Source of the DNA: an uncultured Bacteroidota bacterium
Lineage (GTDB): Bacteria > Bacteroidota > Bacteroidia > Bacteroidales > P3
NCBI GenBank assembly: GCA_902793295.1
Contig: CADBDA010000002.1
Coordinates: 124,001 to 188,000, forward strand
Reading direction: 5' to 3'
Length of the DNA: 64,000 nt
In this document: in pieces, positions 25,415-35,897 of the stretch
Numbering within the stretch: position 1 is the first letter of the stretch
How the letters are laid out: each line of letters begins with the position of its first letter
Notes under the pieces: model-generated
The model's input: the letters and a program-made list of their open reading frames with translations, nothing else
Told to the model about the DNA's origin: nothing
Database searches by the model: none
Position numbers and translations under genes: made by a program

Positions 25415-27208
25415 ATGATAGATAATACTTTACAACAAGCCATATCGACCGCTCTTAACAAGTTGTACGGCATTGAGGCCGCACCGGAGAGCGTTGTGCT
25501 GCAAAAAACGAAGAAAGAATTCAGCGGTGACTATACCGTTGTGGTTTTCCCCTATGTGAAACAGGCTCGCAAGTCGCCCGAGGCGGTGGCCAACGAACTG
25601 GGGGCTGCCGTGAAGGAGGCGCTTCAGGATGTGATTGCTGATTTCAACGTCATCAAGGGTTTCCTGAACTTCACGGTTTGCGACGACTATTGGCTCGCAT
25701 TCGCCAACAGCATCGCCAACAATCCGCGCTACGGCCTGCAGGAGGTGGACAAGAGTGCCGCTCCGGTGGTCATAGAATACTCGTCGCCGAACACCAACAA
25801 GCCGCTGCACTTGGGCCATATCCGCAACAATTTGTTGGGATGGTCGGTATCGCAGCTGCTCACGGCCAACGGACGTAATGTGAAGAAGGTGAACCTGGTC
25901 AACGACCGCGGCATCCATATCTGCAAGTCGATGCTGGCTTGGCTGCGTTTTGGCAACGGCGAAACCCCGGAATCGTCGGGCATGAAGGGCGACCACCTGG
26001 TAGGAAAATACTACGTGGAATTCGACAAGCACTACAAGGCTGAAATCAAAGCACTGATGGAGAAAGGGGTAGAGGAGGAGCAGGCCAAGAAAGAGGCTCC
26101 GCTGATGGTGGAAGCCCAGCAGATGCTGAAGCGTTGGGAGGACGGCGACCAGGAAATCCGCGACTTGTGGCAGAAGATGAACAACTGGGTTTATGCCGGT
26201 TTCGACGAGACCTACCGCAAGATGGGTGTCGGATTTGACAAGATCTATTACGAATCGAATACATATCTGTTGGGTAAGGAACTGGTACAGCGTGGATTGG
26301 ATATGGGTGTGCTGTTCCGCAAAGAGGATGGTTCGGTGTGGTGCGACCTTACCGACGCCGGTCTGGACCAAAAGTTGTTGCTGCGCAAGGATGGCACTTC
26401 GGTCTACATGACTCAGGACCTCGGTACGGCACTGCTGCGTCAGAAAGAGTTTGGCGCTGACCAACTTATCTATGTTGTCGGCAACGAGCAGGACTACCAC
26501 TTCCAGGTGCTGAAGATCGTGTTGAACCGCCTCGGATTCGATTGGGCCGACAAGGTGTACCACCTCTCATACGGCATGGTCGAACTGCCGAACGGCAAGA
26601 TGAAGTCGCGTGAAGGTACCGTGGTCGACGCAGACGACCTGATAGAGGAAATGGAACAGACCGCCGAAGAGATGTGCCGCGACAGGGGCAAGAACGACGA
26701 CATGTCGCCTGAACAGCTGAAAGAGCTCTATCACATGTTGGCGCTCGGTGCACTGAAGTATTTCATCCTGAAAGTGGATCCTACCAAGACCATGTTGTTC
26801 AATCCGGCCGAAAGCATCGACTTCAACGGCAACACAGGTCCGTTCATCCAATACACCCACGCACGTATCCGTTCCATCATCCGCAAAGCGGTAGGAGAGA
26901 AGGGTCTCGATTTGCACGCTGTAGCCCAGGGACATGCCATCAACGACAAGGAACGCGACATCATCAAGCTGCTGCACGACATGCCGTCCATCGTGGCACA
27001 GGCTGCCGCCGCCTACAGCCCGGCCATGATTGCCAACTATTCCTACGATTTGGCCAAGGCATTCAACAGTTTCTATCAAGATACACCCATTCTTCGCGAA
27101 ACCGATGCCAACCGGATGCTCTTCCTGGTACAGCTGTGTGACGCAGTGTCGGTCGGACTGAAGAATATGATGTGGATTTTGGGCATCGAGGTGCCGGAAA
27201 GAATGTGA
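25415..27208 (+). CDS. argS: Arginyl-tRNA synthetase
   Basis: A 597-residue class I aminoacyl-tRNA synthetase charging tRNA-Arg. It has the N-terminal ArgRS additional domain (about 1-110), the HIGH signature as HLGHIRNN (about 130-137) after SSPNTNKPL, the KMSKS equivalent as KMKSREG (about 394-400), and the C-terminal DALR anticodon-binding domain (about 470-597) with GPFIQYTHARI near its start. Length and order are standard. The 5' gap (25224-25414) has no perfect -7 element. The matching tRNA-Arg(ACG) gene lies at 53.6 kb but is unlinked. Confidence 0.97.
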   Translation: MIDNTLQQAISTALNKLYGIEAAPESVVLQKTKKEFSGDYTVVVFPYVKQARKSPEAVANELGAAVKEALQDVIADFNVIKGFLNFTVCDDYWLAFANSIANNPRYGLQEVDKSAAPVVIEYSSPNTNKPLHLGHIRNNLLGWSVSQLLTANGRNVKKVNLVNDRGIHICKSMLAWLRFGNGETPESSGMKGDHLVGKYYVEFDKHYKAEIKALMEKGVEEEQAKKEAPLMVEAQQMLKRWEDGDQEIRDLWQKMNNWVYAGFDETYRKMGVGFDKIYYESNTYLLGKELVQRGLDMGVLFRKEDGSVWCDLTDAGLDQKLLLRKDGTSVYMTQDLGTALLRQKEFGADQLIYVVGNEQDYHFQVLKIVLNRLGFDWADKVYHLSYGMVELPNGKMKSREGTVVDADDLIEEMEQTAEEMCRDRGKNDDMSPEQLKELYHMLALGALKYFILKVDPTKTMLFNPAESIDFNGNTGPFIQYTHARIRSIIRKAVGEKGLDLHAVAQGHAINDKERDIIKLLHDMPSIVAQAAAAYSPAMIANYSYDLAKAFNSFYQDTPILRETDANRMLFLVQLCDAVSVGLKNMMWILGIEVPERM

Positions 27209-27253
27209 TCATTGGTAAAACTAAACAATTAAAGATTAGAAATTTGTATGGGT

Positions 27254-27298
27254 AAGTCGGGTAGGGGTTCGAACTTCAATTTTACTCCAAACCGACTT
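27254..27298 (+). promoter_or_regulatory. Hairpin between argS and the acyl-ACP thioesterase gene
   Basis: AAGTCGG and CCGACTT form a 7-bp stem around a loop of about 30 bases. No T-run follows, so it is not a typical terminator. It ends close to the start of the thioesterase and could affect its translation or protect the message; this is speculative. Confidence 0.3.
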
Positions 27299-27318
27299 GC
27301 TCAGGATTGACTAAGTAT

Positions 27319-28080
27319 ATGTTCTATCAAGAAGAAATAACACTTTCGACGCTGATCTGCGACGAGGACGACAAGTTGACTCTTTGGGGACTGGCACGTC
27401 TTTTTCAGGATGTGGCCGAGGATCATTCCGAGTCGCTGGGCGTGGGCTATTGGGGTTTGAAACCGATGCTTCGTGCATGGATTCTTACTCGCGTGTATTA
27501 TAATGTTTTACGACTTCCTACGGCAGGAGAGAAGCTCACCCTTCGCACATGGGCGAAACCGGATAACGGTCTGATTGCTCCGCGCGATTACCAACTGATT
27601 GACGCTGAAGGAAAAATATGTGCTGCAAGTGCTTCCAACTGGGTGGTGCTGAATATGGAAACTCGACGCGTCTGCCGTTTGGGTGACATTATCAAACCTT
27701 ACGAGAAGCTGAACGAGCATGCAACGAGCGTGGAAAAATTCGACAAGATGCACGTCGACGAAGATTTGCCGCTGATAAAACATATCGATATTCCTTATTC
27801 GGCCATAGACCACACTCATCACGTGAACAACGCAGAATACATGAAATGGATTTGCGATTCCATTCCAGAAGTCTGTAAGCAACATGATGATCCGAGCCGT
27901 CGCGAGATTGCCGAATTTGACATCAATTACGTGAAGGAAACCAAATATGACGATCCAAATGTGAACCTGTATGGGAATGTGGTTCATGATGGCGACACTG
28001 ACGAATGGCAGTTCCGGCTGACCAATAGCAATGGCGTAGCGGTTCTGGCTCAAGTAAAAGTCAAAAAAAATCTTCTATAG
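27319..28080 (+). CDS. Acyl-ACP thioesterase (FatA/FatB-like)
   Basis: A 253-residue double-hotdog thioesterase that releases fatty acids from acyl carrier protein. The first hotdog (about 1-135) includes LWGLARLFQDVAEDHSE and SNWVVLNMETRR. The second (about 145-253) includes IPYSAIDHTHHVNNAEYMKW, which carries the Asp/Asn/His catalytic residues of plant-type acyl-ACP thioesterases. The ATG at 27319 is chosen; an in-frame TTG at 27307 would add four residues and cannot be excluded. It sits 110 bases after argS in the same direction and is followed by two terminators. Confidence 0.9.
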   Translation: MFYQEEITLSTLICDEDDKLTLWGLARLFQDVAEDHSESLGVGYWGLKPMLRAWILTRVYYNVLRLPTAGEKLTLRTWAKPDNGLIAPRDYQLIDAEGKICAASASNWVVLNMETRRVCRLGDIIKPYEKLNEHATSVEKFDKMHVDEDLPLIKHIDIPYSAIDHTHHVNNAEYMKWICDSIPEVCKQHDDPSRREIAEFDINYVKETKYDDPNVNLYGNVVHDGDTDEWQFRLTNSNGVAVLAQVKVKKNLL

Positions 28081-28147
28081 AATTATTTTTGTTTTTAGTC
28101 ACGTTCAAAGATAACATAGAAATCTTTAAATGATTACAGCAGAATAT

Positions 28148-28177
28148 AAAATCCCGCATCACAAGATGCGGGATTTC
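28148..28177 (+). terminator. Terminator of the acyl-ACP thioesterase gene
   Basis: AAATCCCGCATC and GATGCGGGATTT form a perfect 12-bp stem with loop ACAA, ending TTTCTTC. Confidence 0.88.
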
Positions 28178-28257
28178 TTCATGCGCAGACGCAATGTGTA
28201 GGGGCGTTTTTCTACTATCAACTTAACATAATAGAAATATGGTGCTGTTTGGGCTGT

Positions 28258-28286
28258 AAAAAAAGCCCGTGGTTGGACGGGCTTTT
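28258..28286. terminator. Bidirectional terminator facing the TPR-protein gene
   Basis: AAAAAAGCCCGT and ACGGGCTTTTT pair around GGTTGG. It suits the minus-strand TPR gene, ending 49 bases away, and backs up the thioesterase terminator. Confidence 0.85.
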
Positions 28287-28334
28287 TGGTGTTTGAATTG
28301 GATGGTTGCTTTTTAACCGATAGACAAGGCTAAA

Positions 28335-29594
28335 TTAGTTTTTTGCGCTTTTTTCCAATTCGGCGATGCGAGCATTGATGGGCTGAGCTTCTTTGAGCAA
28401 GTCCAGACGGACGTAGCAGGTTCTCAGCGACGACAGACCGTTGTAGAGGTTCTGGCGATTGTGGGTCTGTTCTTCGGGGCTCAGACCGTCGATGTACTGG
28501 ATGGCTTTCACCAAGTAAGGTATGGCTTGTTCGAAGAAATGGTTGCTTTCCTCGGTGAGCTTGTTGATGGTGATTTCATCCTCTTCAGAAATGCTGCCAT
28601 TGTTGGCCATCTGGTTGATGGCTTGGATTTTTTCGGCGGCGCGGTTGTAAATCATGATGCCCATGCCGTAGTTGGCTTCAAACTGGTTGGGTTGCAGTTC
28701 GGAGGATTTTTTATAGTTGGCTTCGGCTTTGGCATATTCGTGAGCCTCTTCGTAGATGCCAGCAGCGGCGCAGAGCAGAATAGGATAAGATTTAGCGGTG
28801 TCGGAGAGCTCGGAGACAGCTTTCTCGGCCAGTTCAACACCCTTGGTCTGGTTGCCTGCCCAGATGTAAGCGGAGGCAAGCAAGAGGGATGCATTGGGGT
28901 CGCCCGTCATGACCTTGGTGTAGCGTTCGGCGGTGCGGATCACCTTGGCGGTGTCGTGAGCCTCTTTGTACAAGCCGATCATGGTGTTGTAGACGCGGGG
29001 CAGTTTGTCCTCGAAGTTTTTGAGCTTTGGTTTACGGACCAACTCTCCATAGTATTTTTTGACACCATCATTGTCCTTGAGCATCTGGCAGCTATAGCCG
29101 GCGATGTAGTAGGCGTTGTTAGCGAGGTCGCTTTCGCCAGAGTTGTTGGAGATTTTGATAGCTTCTTCGGCCTCTTTCAGGGCGTTAGCGTAGTCGCCTG
29201 AGTTGAAAAGGTCGCAGCTCTTGTTGAAGAATTCGTTGCCGATGAATTTGAAGACACCATTGTTGCCATTGGTGTATTCGCCTTTGGTATCGAGTTCCTT
29301 GCAACGCAGTGCGGCGTTGTAGGCTTTGGCACACCAATCCGGATCGAGGTCTTTGAATTTCGACTTGGCTTTTTTGGTCTCACCGCCAATCTGGCTGTAG
29401 ATAAGACCGGCGTAGTACCATGTTTTGGCATCGTCTTTCGTATCCTCGTGGACACATGCCTTGTCGATGGCGGTCTTGGCTTTGTTCAAGTAGCCTCTCT
29501 TCAGATCAGACATAGCGCTCTGCACGTTCAGGGTTTGAGCGTTCACGGCAATTGCGAGAGTTAGAAGCGCTGTAAACAATGCGATTTTTTTCAT
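28335..29594 (-). CDS. Exported tetratricopeptide-repeat protein
   Basis: A 419-residue protein with a signal peptide (MKKIALFTALLTLAIAVNAQ) and several TPR-like helical pairs. Examples are TKDDAKTWYYAGLIYSQIGG (about 50-70), a block around residue 145 with DYANALKEAEEAIKISN, and the stretch around 275-320 with AAAGIYEEAHEYAKAEANYK and FEANYGMGIMIYN. It is probably a periplasmic scaffold; no catalytic motif is seen. It lies 90 bases downstream of gyrA on the same strand, an arrangement I recall in other Bacteroidales, and may be read from the gyrA transcript since no -7 element is seen in the gap. Confidence 0.88.
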   Translation of the reverse strand: MKKIALFTALLTLAIAVNAQTLNVQSAMSDLKRGYLNKAKTAIDKACVHEDTKDDAKTWYYAGLIYSQIGGETKKAKSKFKDLDPDWCAKAYNAALRCKELDTKGEYTNGNNGVFKFIGNEFFNKSCDLFNSGDYANALKEAEEAIKISNNSGESDLANNAYYIAGYSCQMLKDNDGVKKYYGELVRKPKLKNFEDKLPRVYNTMIGLYKEAHDTAKVIRTAERYTKVMTGDPNASLLLASAYIWAGNQTKGVELAEKAVSELSDTAKSYPILLCAAAGIYEEAHEYAKAEANYKKSSELQPNQFEANYGMGIMIYNRAAEKIQAINQMANNGSISEEDEITINKLTEESNHFFEQAIPYLVKAIQYIDGLSPEEQTHNRQNLYNGLSSLRTCYVRLDLLKEAQPINARIAELEKSAKN

Positions 29595-29684
29595 GTTGAA
29601 TAAGATGTTTAATTGTTATTTCCTTAATTTGTATGTTTGGCTTTGTTATTATTGTGCAATTAAGAAATATTAAGAAGTAAGAGG

Positions 29685-32270
29685 TCACTCTTGGGTGGGG
29701 GCGTCCTCCCCTACTCCATCGGTGGGGGTGATGTTACTTTCAATATTTTCAGTATTTTCTGCATTCTCGACATTCTCGGCCGGTGTGTCGGTGAGTTCCT
29801 CATCGGGTTCGGCGTCGACCTTGGTGATGGAGGCGATGGTGTCTTTGCCGCGCAGGTTGATAAGCTTGACACCCTGGGTGTTGCGTCCGAGAACACGCAG
29901 GTCGGAGACATGCATGCGGATGGTGACACCGGAGCGGTTGATGATCATGAGGTCGTTTTCGTCGGTGACGTTGGTGAGGGCGATGATGCCGCCTGTCTTG
30001 TCGGTCACCTTCATGGTGGTGACACCCTTGCCGCCACGGTGGGTGGGACGGTAGCCGAGGTTCTTTTCGGGATCGTATTTCAGCTGGGATCGTTTGCCGA
30101 AGCCTTTTTCGCTGACCACAAGGATGTTTTCGTCGTCGTCGTTGGTGCAGAGCATGTCGATGACGTAGTCGTCCTGAGGAGCGAGGGTGATGGCTTTCAC
30201 GCCGGAAGCGCCGCGGCCCATGGAGCGGAATTCTTCCTCGTGGCAGCGCACGACCTTACCCTGGCGGGAGGCGATGAGCAGCTGGCTGTTGCCGTCGGTG
30301 AGTCGGGCAGTGAGCAGTTCGTCGCCTTCGCGAATGCCCACGGCGATGATGCCGTTGGTGCGTGGACGCGAGTAGGCCTCGAGTGTGGTCTTCTTGACGA
30401 TGCCGCTCTTGGTGCAGAGGACGATGTAATGGTTGTTGAGGTATTCCTCATCTTTCAGGTTCAGCACGTTGACGTAGGCTTTCACCTTGTCGTCGGGTTC
30501 GATGTTGATGAGGTTGAGGATGGCGCGACCCTTGGAGTCTTTGCCGCCTTCGGGGATTTCGAAGGCGCGTTTCCAGTAGCAGCGGCCCTTTTCGGTGAAG
30601 AAAAGGATGTAGTTGTGGTTGGTGGCCATGAAGATATGTTCCACGAAGTCCTCGTTGCGGACGCTGCTGCCCTTGGAGCCCACGCCTCCCCTGCTTTGGG
30701 TGCGGAATTCGCTCAGGAGGGTGCGTTTGATGTAGCCCATGTGGGAGATGGTGATGACCACCTTGTCGTCGGCGATCATGTCCTCGATGCTGAAGTTGGA
30801 GGCGTCGTATTCGATGCGCGTGCGGCGGTCGTCGCCATACTTGTCGCGGACTTCGATCAGTTCGTCCTTGATGACAGACATGAGCACGTTGTGGTCGCCC
30901 AGGATTTCCTTGCAGCGTTCGATGAAGCGCATTTTCTCGTCGTATTCCTCTTGCAGTTTCTGACGTTCCAATCCGGTGAGCTGACGGAGACGCATTTCGA
31001 CGATGGCGCGAGCTTGAAGGTCGCTGAAGCCCCAGTTGTCCATGAGACCTTGGCGCGCCTCTTCGACGGTGGAGGAGCGGCGGATGAGGGCGATGATTTC
31101 GTCCATAATGTCGATGGCCTTGAGCAAGCCCTGGAGGATGTGGGCGCGTTTTTCGGCTTCGGCCAAATCGAAGCGGGTGCGTCGGGTGACGACCTCTTCG
31201 CGGTGTTCGACGAAGTTCTGGATCAGGTCTTTCAAGTTGAGCAGTTGCGGACGGCCCTTGACCAATGCGATATTATTGACGGCGAACGACGACTGGAGTT
31301 CGGAAAGCTGGTACAGCTTGTTGAGGATGATGTTGGGTACCACATCGTGGCGCAGGTAGTAGACCACGCGGATGCCGTCCTTGTCGGATTCGTCGCGGAT
31401 GTCGGTGATGCCGACGATTTTGCCGTCCTTGACCAGTTGTGCCTGGCGTTTGATCATTTCCGACTTGTTGACGTTGTAGGGAATATCGTGAGCCACAATC
31501 ATATTGCGGCCTTTGGCGTCGGTTTCGATGGAGGTTTCGGAGCGGATGATAATGGTTCCGCGACCGGTGGTGAAGGCCTCGCGGACGCCGTTGTAGCCGT
31601 AGATGATGCCGCCGCCCGGGAAGTCGGGGGCGGTGACGTACTGCATCAGGCCCTCGACAGAGATGTTGGGGTCGTCAATGTAGGCGATGCAGCCGTTGAG
31701 GACTTCGCGCAGGTTGTGGGTGGGCATGTTGGTGGCCATACCCACGGCGATGCCGTTGGAGCCGTTGATGAGCAGGTTGGGGATTTTGGCGGGGAGTACG
31801 GTAGGTTCTTCGCGGTCGTTGTCGTAGGTGGGCATCATATCCACGGTGTCCTTGTCGATATCCGCCAACATCTCGTTGGTGATTTGTTTCATGCGTGCTT
31901 CGGTATAACGCATAGCGGCGGCGCCGTCGCCGTCGATGGAACCGAAGTTGCCTTGGCCGTCGACGAGCATGTAGCGCATGGCCCACGACTGGGCCAGACG
32001 TACCATGGCGCCATAGACCGAGGAGTCGCCGTGGGGGTGGTATTTACCCAGCACTTCGCCCACGACGGTGGCAGATTTCTTATAGGCGGTGTTGTAGAAG
32101 AGGCCCATGTCGTTCATGGCGTAGAGGATGCGTCGGTGGACCGGTTTCAGACCGTCGCGCACATCAGGCAAGGCTCGGGCCACGATGACGGACATGGCGT
32201 AATCGATATAAGCCGACTTCATTTCGGATTCGATATCGACCTGAGTGATTTTTTCGTTTTCAGAAATCAT
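29685..32270 (-). CDS. gyrA: DNA gyrase subunit A
   Basis: An 861-residue type IIA topoisomerase subunit; it cuts and rejoins DNA for negative supercoiling with GyrB. The catalytic Tyr is Tyr122 (AAMRYTE). The quinolone-determining region [16 protein letters not shown] uses the same numbering as E. coli: Ser83 is kept but position 87 is Gly instead of Asp. The coiled-coil region and hinge (about 360-500) are normal, and the C-terminal wrapping domain contains a GyrA-box-like THRGGKG (about 753-759). The last 45 residues are acidic and Asn/Glu/Thr-rich. It is divergent from clpC with a -7 element at 32337-32344. Confidence 0.98.
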   Translation of the reverse strand: MISENEKITQVDIESEMKSAYIDYAMSVIVARALPDVRDGLKPVHRRILYAMNDMGLFYNTAYKKSATVVGEVLGKYHPHGDSSVYGAMVRLAQSWAMRYMLVDGQGNFGSIDGDGAAAMRYTEARMKQITNEMLADIDKDTVDMMPTYDNDREEPTVLPAKIPNLLINGSNGIAVGMATNMPTHNLREVLNGCIAYIDDPNISVEGLMQYVTAPDFPGGGIIYGYNGVREAFTTGRGTIIIRSETSIETDAKGRNMIVAHDIPYNVNKSEMIKRQAQLVKDGKIVGITDIRDESDKDGIRVVYYLRHDVVPNIILNKLYQLSELQSSFAVNNIALVKGRPQLLNLKDLIQNFVEHREEVVTRRTRFDLAEAEKRAHILQGLLKAIDIMDEIIALIRRSSTVEEARQGLMDNWGFSDLQARAIVEMRLRQLTGLERQKLQEEYDEKMRFIERCKEILGDHNVLMSVIKDELIEVRDKYGDDRRTRIEYDASNFSIEDMIADDKVVITISHMGYIKRTLLSEFRTQSRGGVGSKGSSVRNEDFVEHIFMATNHNYILFFTEKGRCYWKRAFEIPEGGKDSKGRAILNLINIEPDDKVKAYVNVLNLKDEEYLNNHYIVLCTKSGIVKKTTLEAYSRPRTNGIIAVGIREGDELLTARLTDGNSQLLIASRQGKVVRCHEEEFRSMGRGASGVKAITLAPQDDYVIDMLCTNDDDENILVVSEKGFGKRSQLKYDPEKNLGYRPTHRGGKGVTTMKVTDKTGGIIALTNVTDENDLMIINRSGVTIRMHVSDLRVLGRNTQGVKLINLRGKDTIASITKVDAEPDEELTDTPAENVENAENTENIESNITPTDGVGEDAPTQE

Positions 32271-32336
32271 TTAGATGTATTTTATTCTGTTATTTTCCAA
32301 TTAATTATTTAAGTATTCATTATTTATATAGGAAAG

Positions 32337-32344
32337 CAAAAATA
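32337..32344 (-). promoter_or_regulatory. -7 element (TATTTTTG) for gyrA
   Basis: CAAAAATA on the plus strand reads TATTTTTG on the minus strand, 66 bases upstream of the ATG at 32270. Confidence 0.5.
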
Positions 32345-32510
32345 CGAAAAAAAATTGATAAAATGGAAAACGTTAACTCTATTTATGAACCGAATAATAA
32401 CAAGGGAGCAAACGTTTTTGTGGATGCATGCGGAGGTCGGTGGAAGGGCGCTGACAGATTGTCATGTGGTATTCACAATAGCATGTTGAAAATATAGTTT
32501 GGCAAACAAA

Positions 32511-32539
32511 TTGCAGGCGATTGAAATGTAGTAATTTTG
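32511..32539 (+). promoter_or_regulatory. Promoter candidate for clpC
   Basis: TTG at 32511-32513 and TAATTTTG at 32532-32539 are separated by 18 bases, close to the Bacteroidetes -33/-7 arrangement. The start codon is 57 bases further on. The rest of the gap 32345-32510 shows nothing recognisable, including no inverted repeat like the heat-shock CIRCE operator. Confidence 0.5.
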
Positions 32540-32596
32540 GACTATGCATTCAGGTAACGTAATAGCTTGTTAAATCACTGAACTTTAGACTATTCT

Positions 32597-35203
32597 ATGG
32601 AAGCCAAACTGAGCAAAAACAGCAAAAAAGTCATTGCGGACAGTCGCGACGAAGCCATCCGACTCAAAAATGGGCACATCGGTGTGGAACATTTGTTCTT
32701 GGGAATTATACGCGAGAGTGATTGTTCGGCCTATAAAATGTTGACCTCAATGGGGGTTGACATGGTGGCTATGAAGAGCCGCATCGAGTCGGCCATCGGC
32801 CAGCAGCAGTCCAACATCACCTTTACGGAAGAGAGCATGATACCCATGCTGAAGCAGACCGAGAAGGTGTTGCGGCTGGCCTACTTGGAGTCGACAAAGA
32901 TGAAGGAGGGCGAGATCAGCACCATCCATCTGGTGCTGGCCATCCTGATGGAGAGCGAAAATGTGGCCGCACGGCTTTTGGAACGTGAAGGTGTCAACTA
33001 TAGCAAATTCTCCACGTCTGTGCGTTCGCAGCGCGGCGATTCCGATGTGGAACGGCGCAATACCGACGACTATGAGGCCCGTTTTGAGATGGGTGACGAG
33101 GAGGAGGACGACTACCCCTACGCCAATCCCGACGAACCGTCGCGCAGCGAGGGTAGTAGTAAGAACAGCAAGACCCCCGCACTGGAGAATTTCGGCCGCG
33201 ACTTGACCAAGGCCGCTGAAGAAGGCCGGCTGGACCCCATTGTCGGTCGCACGCGCGAATTGGAACGTATTGCCCAGATTCTTAGCCGCCGCAAGAAGAA
33301 CAATCCTGTACTCATTGGCGAGCCCGGCGTGGGCAAGTCCGCCATTGCCGAAGGGTTGGCGCAGCGCATAGTGGAAGGCCGCGTGCCCCGTACGCTGTAC
33401 AACAAGCGGGTCATTTCGCTTGACTTGGCATCGCTGGTGGCCGGCACCAAGTACCGCGGACAGTTCGAGGAGCGTATGAAGGCCATTCTCAGCGAGTTGG
33501 AACGCAATCATAATATCATTATATTTATTGATGAGATTCACACCATAGTCGGTGCCGGCAGCGCTTCGGGGTCGCTCGACGCCTCGAACATGTTCAAACC
33601 TGCGTTGGCCCGAGGTGAGATACAGTGCATCGGCGCCACAACGCTGGACGAATATCGCCAGTACATCGAGAAGGACGGTGCCTTGGAACGCCGTTTCCAG
33701 AAGGTGCTGGTGGAGGCCGCCACTGCCGAGGAGACCTTCGAGATTCTCAGCAACATACGTGACAAATACGAAGACCACCACGGCGTGAAATACAGCGACG
33801 ACGCCCTGAAGGCATGCATCAGCCTGACCGAGCGCTACGTCAGCGACCGTCTGTTGCCCGACAAGGCCATCGACGCCATGGACGAGGCCGGCGCGCGTGT
33901 ACGAATTGCCAATGTACGTGTGCCCCAGGATATTATCGATATGGAGCAGCGTATAGCCGACGTTGTCAAACAGAAAAAAGAAGTCCTTGCAAGGAAAAGT
34001 TACAACGAAGCTGCCGCTCTGCGCGACCAAGAGCGTGATCTGACCGCCCAGCTGGAGGAAATGCGCCGTCAGCACGAGGCCGAGGAACGTGACAACCGCG
34101 TGTCGGTGACCGAAAACGACGTGGCCGAAGTGGTGGCCATGATGACCGGCGTGCCGGTGCAGCGCATAGCGCAAAACGAAGGCACCCGACTGCTCCGTAT
34201 GGAGGACGAACTGCAAGGGTCGGTTGTCGGTCAGGACGATGCCATTCGCAAGATTTGCAAGGCTATACGTCGCAACCGTGCCGGACTGAAAGACCCCAAC
34301 AAACCCATCGGAACCTTCATCTTCTTGGGTCCTACCGGTGTCGGCAAAACATACCTTACCAAAGTGTTGGCCAAGTATCTGTTCGACAGTGAGCAGTCGA
34401 TGATACGTATCGACATGAGCGAATACATGGAAAAATTCGCCGTGTCGCGTCTGATTGGAGCGCCTCCGGGATATGTGGGCTACGAAGAGGGCGGACAGCT
34501 TACCGAGAAGGTGCGCCGCAAACCCTACTCCATCATCCTGCTCGACGAGATAGAGAAAGCCCATCCCGACGTCTTCAATGTGCTGCTGCAGGTGTTGGAC
34601 GACGGCCAGCTCACCGACGGACTAGGCCGCAAGGTTGATTTCAAGAACACCATCATCATCATGACTTCCAATATCGGCAGCCGCCAGTTGAAGGATTTCG
34701 GCACCGGTGTGGGCTTCAGCACCACGGCTCGCGAGGCTGAGCGCGGTGAGATGGAACGCGATGTCATCGAAAAGGCGCTCAAGAAATCTTTCGCTCCCGA
34801 ATTTCTCAACCGTATCGATGATATCATCTATTTTAACAGTTTGCAACGCGAAGATATCCATAAGATTATCGATATCGAATTAAAGGGGCTCTTCAAGCGT
34901 ATCCGCACGATGGGTTATGAGATTTCCATCGACGATTCCGCCAAGGATTATCTGGTCAAGAAGGGCTGGGATGCCCAGTATGGCGCCCGTCCGCTCAAGC
35001 GCGCCATCCAGCGTTATATCGAAGACGAACTGGCCGAGGAAATCATCAAGGCTGACATATTGGCAGGCGATACCATTCGGGTGACCACCACGAAGAAAAC
35101 AGCGGAGGACTCCCCCACCCTCGACGACGAGAAGATTGTTTTTGAGATAGAGAAAGGCGAAGCCTCCATGCAGCTTAGCGAGGTGATAAGCGAAGTTGTG
35201 TAA
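32597..35203 (+). CDS. clpC: ATP-dependent Clp protease ATPase subunit, ClpC type
   Basis: An 868-residue AAA+ unfoldase that feeds proteins into ClpP. Order: N domain with two Clp repeats (about 1-145), an acidic Ser-rich linker (150-195), the first AAA+ module with Walker A GEPGVGKS (241-248) and Walker [10 protein letters not shown] (307-315), a short coiled middle domain (about 445-500) with a UVR-like [12 protein letters not shown], the second AAA+ module with Walker A GPTGVGKT (578-585), and the C-terminal D2-small domain. The short middle domain separates it from ClpB. In Bacteroidales a clpC next to divergent gyrA is an arrangement I recall. Ends with its own terminator. Confidence 0.95.
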   Translation: MEAKLSKNSKKVIADSRDEAIRLKNGHIGVEHLFLGIIRESDCSAYKMLTSMGVDMVAMKSRIESAIGQQQSNITFTEESMIPMLKQTEKVLRLAYLESTKMKEGEISTIHLVLAILMESENVAARLLEREGVNYSKFSTSVRSQRGDSDVERRNTDDYEARFEMGDEEEDDYPYANPDEPSRSEGSSKNSKTPALENFGRDLTKAAEEGRLDPIVGRTRELERIAQILSRRKKNNPVLIGEPGVGKSAIAEGLAQRIVEGRVPRTLYNKRVISLDLASLVAGTKYRGQFEERMKAILSELERNHNIIIFIDEIHTIVGAGSASGSLDASNMFKPALARGEIQCIGATTLDEYRQYIEKDGALERRFQKVLVEAATAEETFEILSNIRDKYEDHHGVKYSDDALKACISLTERYVSDRLLPDKAIDAMDEAGARVRIANVRVPQDIIDMEQRIADVVKQKKEVLARKSYNEAAALRDQERDLTAQLEEMRRQHEAEERDNRVSVTENDVAEVVAMMTGVPVQRIAQNEGTRLLRMEDELQGSVVGQDDAIRKICKAIRRNRAGLKDPNKPIGTFIFLGPTGVGKTYLTKVLAKYLFDSEQSMIRIDMSEYMEKFAVSRLIGAPPGYVGYEEGGQLTEKVRRKPYSIILLDEIEKAHPDVFNVLLQVLDDGQLTDGLGRKVDFKNTIIIMTSNIGSRQLKDFGTGVGFSTTAREAERGEMERDVIEKALKKSFAPEFLNRIDDIIYFNSLQREDIHKIIDIELKGLFKRIRTMGYEISIDDSAKDYLVKKGWDAQYGARPLKRAIQRYIEDELAEEIIKADILAGDTIRVTTTKKTAEDSPTLDDEKIVFEIEKGEASMQLSEVISEVV

Positions 35204-35252
35204 GATGATCGGCGCGGGTGATTAAGATATTTTTACAATGTTTCATGTTTGC

Positions 35253-35281
35253 AAGGTGGCTCTGTTGGGCCACCTTTTTTG
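35253..35281 (+). terminator. Terminator of clpC
   Basis: AAGGTGGC and GCCACCTT pair around an 8-base loop, with T residues following. Confidence 0.85.
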
Positions 35282-35344
35282 TGTGATTTGGTATGAGGCG
35301 ATCTCCTTTTTATGAAGATGTGGGCGTTTTTGGTTTTTGGGGGC

Positions 35345-35373
35345 TTGGGGAATGGATTTTTTGTGTATATTTG
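35345..35373 (+). promoter_or_regulatory. Promoter candidate for umuDC
   Basis: TTG at 35345-35347 and TATATTTG at 35366-35373 are separated by 18 bases. The G-rich TTTGGGGGCTTGGGG (35336-35350) overlaps the -33 position. I see no palindromic LexA-type box that I can name. The start of umuD is 79 bases downstream. Confidence 0.5.
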
Positions 35374-35452
35374 CAATTCCGATGTCCGGCGGTACGTTGC
35401 AGTGCAGTGGGGTGTCGGTCAATAATGTAAGTAAGCAAGCATAACAAGTCTC

Positions 35453-35890
35453 ATGTCGAAAATCCATATTCTGCCCAGTTCGTTCGAGAAGCAGCTCGCG
35501 CTGCAGATGGCTCGTTCCATCAAGGCGGGTTTCCCCTCCCCTGCTGAGGACTATCTGCACGAATCGCTTGATTTTAACCGCGATATGATTCGTCACCCGG
35601 AAGCCACCTTTTATGGTCGCGTCGATGGCGACAGCATGGTCGATGCAGGTATCAACGACGGCGATATCGCCATTATCGACCGTTCGGAAGAGGCGGCCGA
35701 CGGCGATGTGATTGTGGCGTTTGTCAACAACGAATTCACGATCAAGTTTCTTGACCTTACGCACAAGGCGGAGGGCTATATCGAACTGCGACCCGCCAAT
35801 GCCAAATATCATGCCATACGTATTGACGACACTGACAACTTTGAGGTGTGGGGTGTCGTTGTATGGACCATTCGAAACTGGAAACACTGA
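35453..35890 (+). CDS. umuD: UmuD-like S24 autopeptidase
   Basis: A 145-residue LexA/UmuD-family protein that, after RecA-stimulated self-cleavage, becomes the partner of the lesion-bypass polymerase UmuC. The cleavage site is probably Ala25-Gly26 (IKAGFPSPAED). The catalytic dyad is Ser61 in GDSM and Lys98 in FTIKF. There is no N-terminal DNA-binding domain, which separates it from LexA. The start of umuC follows after seven bases, the usual operon. The UmuDC operon is normally damage induced, but I cannot point to an operator. Confidence 0.95.
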   Translation: MSKIHILPSSFEKQLALQMARSIKAGFPSPAEDYLHESLDFNRDMIRHPEATFYGRVDGDSMVDAGINDGDIAIIDRSEEAADGDVIVAFVNNEFTIKFLDLTHKAEGYIELRPANAKYHAIRIDDTDNFEVWGVVVWTIRNWKH

Positions 35891-35897
35891 TACCACC

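Noticed and set aside
27261..27285. T-arm-like GGGGTTCGAACTTC between argS and the thioesterase, possibly a tRNA fragment
   Set aside because: No acceptor, D or anticodon arms could be drawn around it.
29691..32312. Very long open frame on the plus strand opposite gyrA (873 codons)
   Set aside because: Its product is repetitive and rich in Val, Asp, Gly and His without any domain; it is a by-product of gyrA codon use on the other strand.
32345..32596. CIRCE or similar heat-shock operator upstream of clpC
   Set aside because: No inverted repeat of that form is present in the gap.
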